Assembly (NCBI GenBank): GCA_964452045.1
Contig: CAYVKM010000062.1
Location: 1-22,893, forward strand
DNA from: CAYVKM01 sp964452045
GTDB lineage: Bacteria > Calditrichota > Calditrichia > RBG-13-44-9
DNA length: 22,893 nucleotides
Direction of reading: 5' to 3'
The translations under genes were made by a program, and so were the position numbers. Of the stretch, positions 21,572 to 22,893 are shown piece by piece. Numbering within the stretch: the stretch's first letter is position 1; the number at the start of each line of letters is the position of its first letter. The notes under the pieces are model-generated. The model had not been told where the DNA came from, did not search any database, and saw only the letters and a program-made list of their open reading frames with translations.

Positions 21572-22893
21572 ATGAAACCCAGAATCCTGGTTGTGGATGA
21601 TGAAAAAAATATTCGCCGTTCCATGCAGATGATCCTGTCATCCGAGGGCTATCCGGTTCGTCTGGCTGAGAATGCCCGGGAGGCTCTTGATCTGCTGAAT
21701 AAAGAAACTCCTGAGATCATTTTTCTGGATGTAATGCTGCCGGATCAGGATGGGCTGTCACTTCTTCCCGAGATCAAATCGAATTATCCAGCTGCGGAAA
21801 TTATCATGATATCCGGACATGCTAATCTCAGCATGGCGGTGGAAGCCACCCGGGCAGGTGCCTACGATTTTCTGGAAAAACCGCTGCAGAAGGAAAAAAT
21901 TTTACTGACAATTCGACATCTGCTGGAAAAACAGAAACTGCAGGAGCAGTATGAAACACTGGAAAAAAAGCTGGGCGGCGAATATCAGATGATTGGAGAA
22001 AGCAAGGCCCTGTTGGAGGTAAAGCAGCAGATAAGCCAGGTAGCCGGTACGGACAGCAAGGTATTAATTCTGGGGGAAAGTGGAACCGGTAAGGAACTGG
22101 TGGCCTGGTCGATTCATCATCAGAGCCGGCGAAGTGCTGGACCATTCATTAAAATGAATTGTGCAGCGATTCCGGAAGATCTGACCGAAAGCGAACTTTT
22201 CGGTCATGAGAAAGGCGCTTTTACCGGGGCCAGTGAGACCCGGGATGGAAAATTTCTTCAGGCGCACCAGGGAACGATCTTTCTGGATGAGATTGCCGAT
22301 ATGAGCCTTCGGGTACAGACCAAAGTATTGCGGGTACTTCAGGATGGCAGATTTGAAAGGGTAGGGGGAAACACTGCTTTAACCACTGATACCCGGGTTA
22401 TTGCCGCAACTAATAAAGATCTGGATGAATTGGTAAAGAATGGACAATTCCGGGAAGATCTATATTTCCGGTTGAATGTCTTTCCGATCAGGATTCCTCC
22501 ACTCCGATCTAGAAAAGGGGATGTGCCCTTGTTGGTCGATCATTGTATCCGGAAATACTGTTTACGAAATAATCGCCGGTCAGTCTCGGTTGAATCCCAG
22601 GTTTATGAAATTTTAGAAAATTATTCTTGGCTGGGAAATATCCGGGAACTGCAGAACCTGGTTGAACGGGTATTGATCCTGACCAGCGGAGATAAAATTT
22701 TGCTGAAAGATTTGCCTCAACATCTGCTGCAGCCCAAAGCATCTGTCCCGGTACCTGAGACCGGCAAAGTCAGCCTAAAGCAAGTGAGAGAAACGGCTGA
22801 ACGGGCTTATATTCAAAAATGCCTCACTGCCTGCGGTGGAAACGTTTCGGAAACCGCGCGGATGCTGGGCATTGAACGAACCAATCTGCATAA
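21572..22893 (+). CDS. NtrX-type sigma54-dependent response regulator (3' truncated)
   Basis: A transcription activator running off the window end, with 440 codons visible. The receiver domain (about 1-118) has Asp9/Asp10, the phospho-acceptor Asp53 in IIFLDVMLPDQDG, Ser81 and Lys103, so it is complete. The AAA+ domain follows with Walker A GESGTGKE, the sigma54-contacting loop GAFTGAS and Walker B TIFLDEIAD. The C-terminus shows the start of a Fis-type helix-turn-helix, GNVSETARMLGIERTNLH, and is cut within a few residues of the expected end. When phosphorylated such proteins open sigma54 promoters. Its partner is most likely the NtrY-type kinase 570 bases upstream. The ATG has no clear ribosome site. 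Confidence 0.93.
   Translation, partial: MKPRILVVDDEKNIRRSMQMILSSEGYPVRLAENAREALDLLNKETPEIIFLDVMLPDQDGLSLLPEIKSNYPAAEIIMISGHANLSMAVEATRAGAYDFLEKPLQKEKILLTIRHLLEKQKLQEQYETLEKKLGGEYQMIGESKALLEVKQQISQVAGTDSKVLILGESGTGKELVAWSIHHQSRRSAGPFIKMNCAAIPEDLTESELFGHEKGAFTGASETRDGKFLQAHQGTIFLDEIADMSLRVQTKVLRVLQDGRFERVGGNTALTTDTRVIAATNKDLDELVKNGQFREDLYFRLNVFPIRIPPLRSRKGDVPLLVDHCIRKYCLRNNRRSVSVESQVYEILENYSWLGNIRELQNLVERVLILTSGDKILLKDLPQHLLQPKASVPVPETGKVSLKQVRETAERAYIQKCLTACGGNVSETARMLGIERTNLH

Overview
The window reads as a chromosomal segment of a Gram-negative, didermic bacterium, most likely of the FCB assemblage (Bacteroidota, Calditrichota, candidate phylum KSB1 and relatives). The reasons are a BamA/Omp85-type outer-membrane protein, two lipoproteins with unusual sequences, a DUF2911-type secreted protein, a large secreted PIG-L deacetylase next to a sodium/solute symporter, G+C in the mid-40s by eye, and abundant short palindromic intergenic repeats of the 'GTCATTTCGA...TCGGAATGAC' type. 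The phylum assignment is inference; I see no rRNA, tRNA, CRISPR array, transposase or phage gene.

Layout. (1) 1-1595: the 3' part of a MocR/2-aminoadipate-type PLP aminotransferase overlaps a COG0731-like radical SAM protein. (2) 1596-2066: a gene-free stretch packed with hairpin repeats. (3) 2067-2866: two small minus-strand genes, a 64-aa charged protein with a nested hairpin in its leader and a 156-aa membrane-anchored protein. (4) 3163-6343: rmuC followed by two unrelated alpha/beta hydrolases, apparently one operon. (5) 6344-6709: a second repeat element. (6) 6710-7555: a secreted DUF2911-type protein, convergent with the next block.

(7) 14480 down to 7581, all minus strand: a probable six-gene operon in the order secreted PIG-L deacetylase, 47-aa single-span membrane protein, DinB-fold protein, sodium/solute symporter with an extra helical loop, ATP-grasp ligase, esterase. 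Together they suggest uptake and processing of an amide-linked or amino-sugar-like compound, but the substrate cannot be read from sequence. A cluster of TGTGA-type inverted repeats lies in the divergent region upstream.

(8) 14882-17874: a lipoprotein gene with two well-placed start sites, a clear terminator, and a short Omp85-type outer-membrane protein with one POTRA domain. (9) 17937-22893: a lipoprotein, a DUF4390-like exported protein overlapping an NtrY-type sensor kinase, then a 570-bp repeat-filled gap and an NtrX-type sigma54 response regulator that runs off the window end. Kinase and regulator very probably form a pair, although a mobile-looking repeat has separated them.

The most interesting points are the modular repeat family (three copies plus fragments in 23 kb, one splitting the two-component pair), the six-gene PIG-L/symporter/ATP-grasp operon with its unnoticed 47-aa member, the operator-like array at 14684-14715, and the nested leader hairpin of the 64-aa gene.
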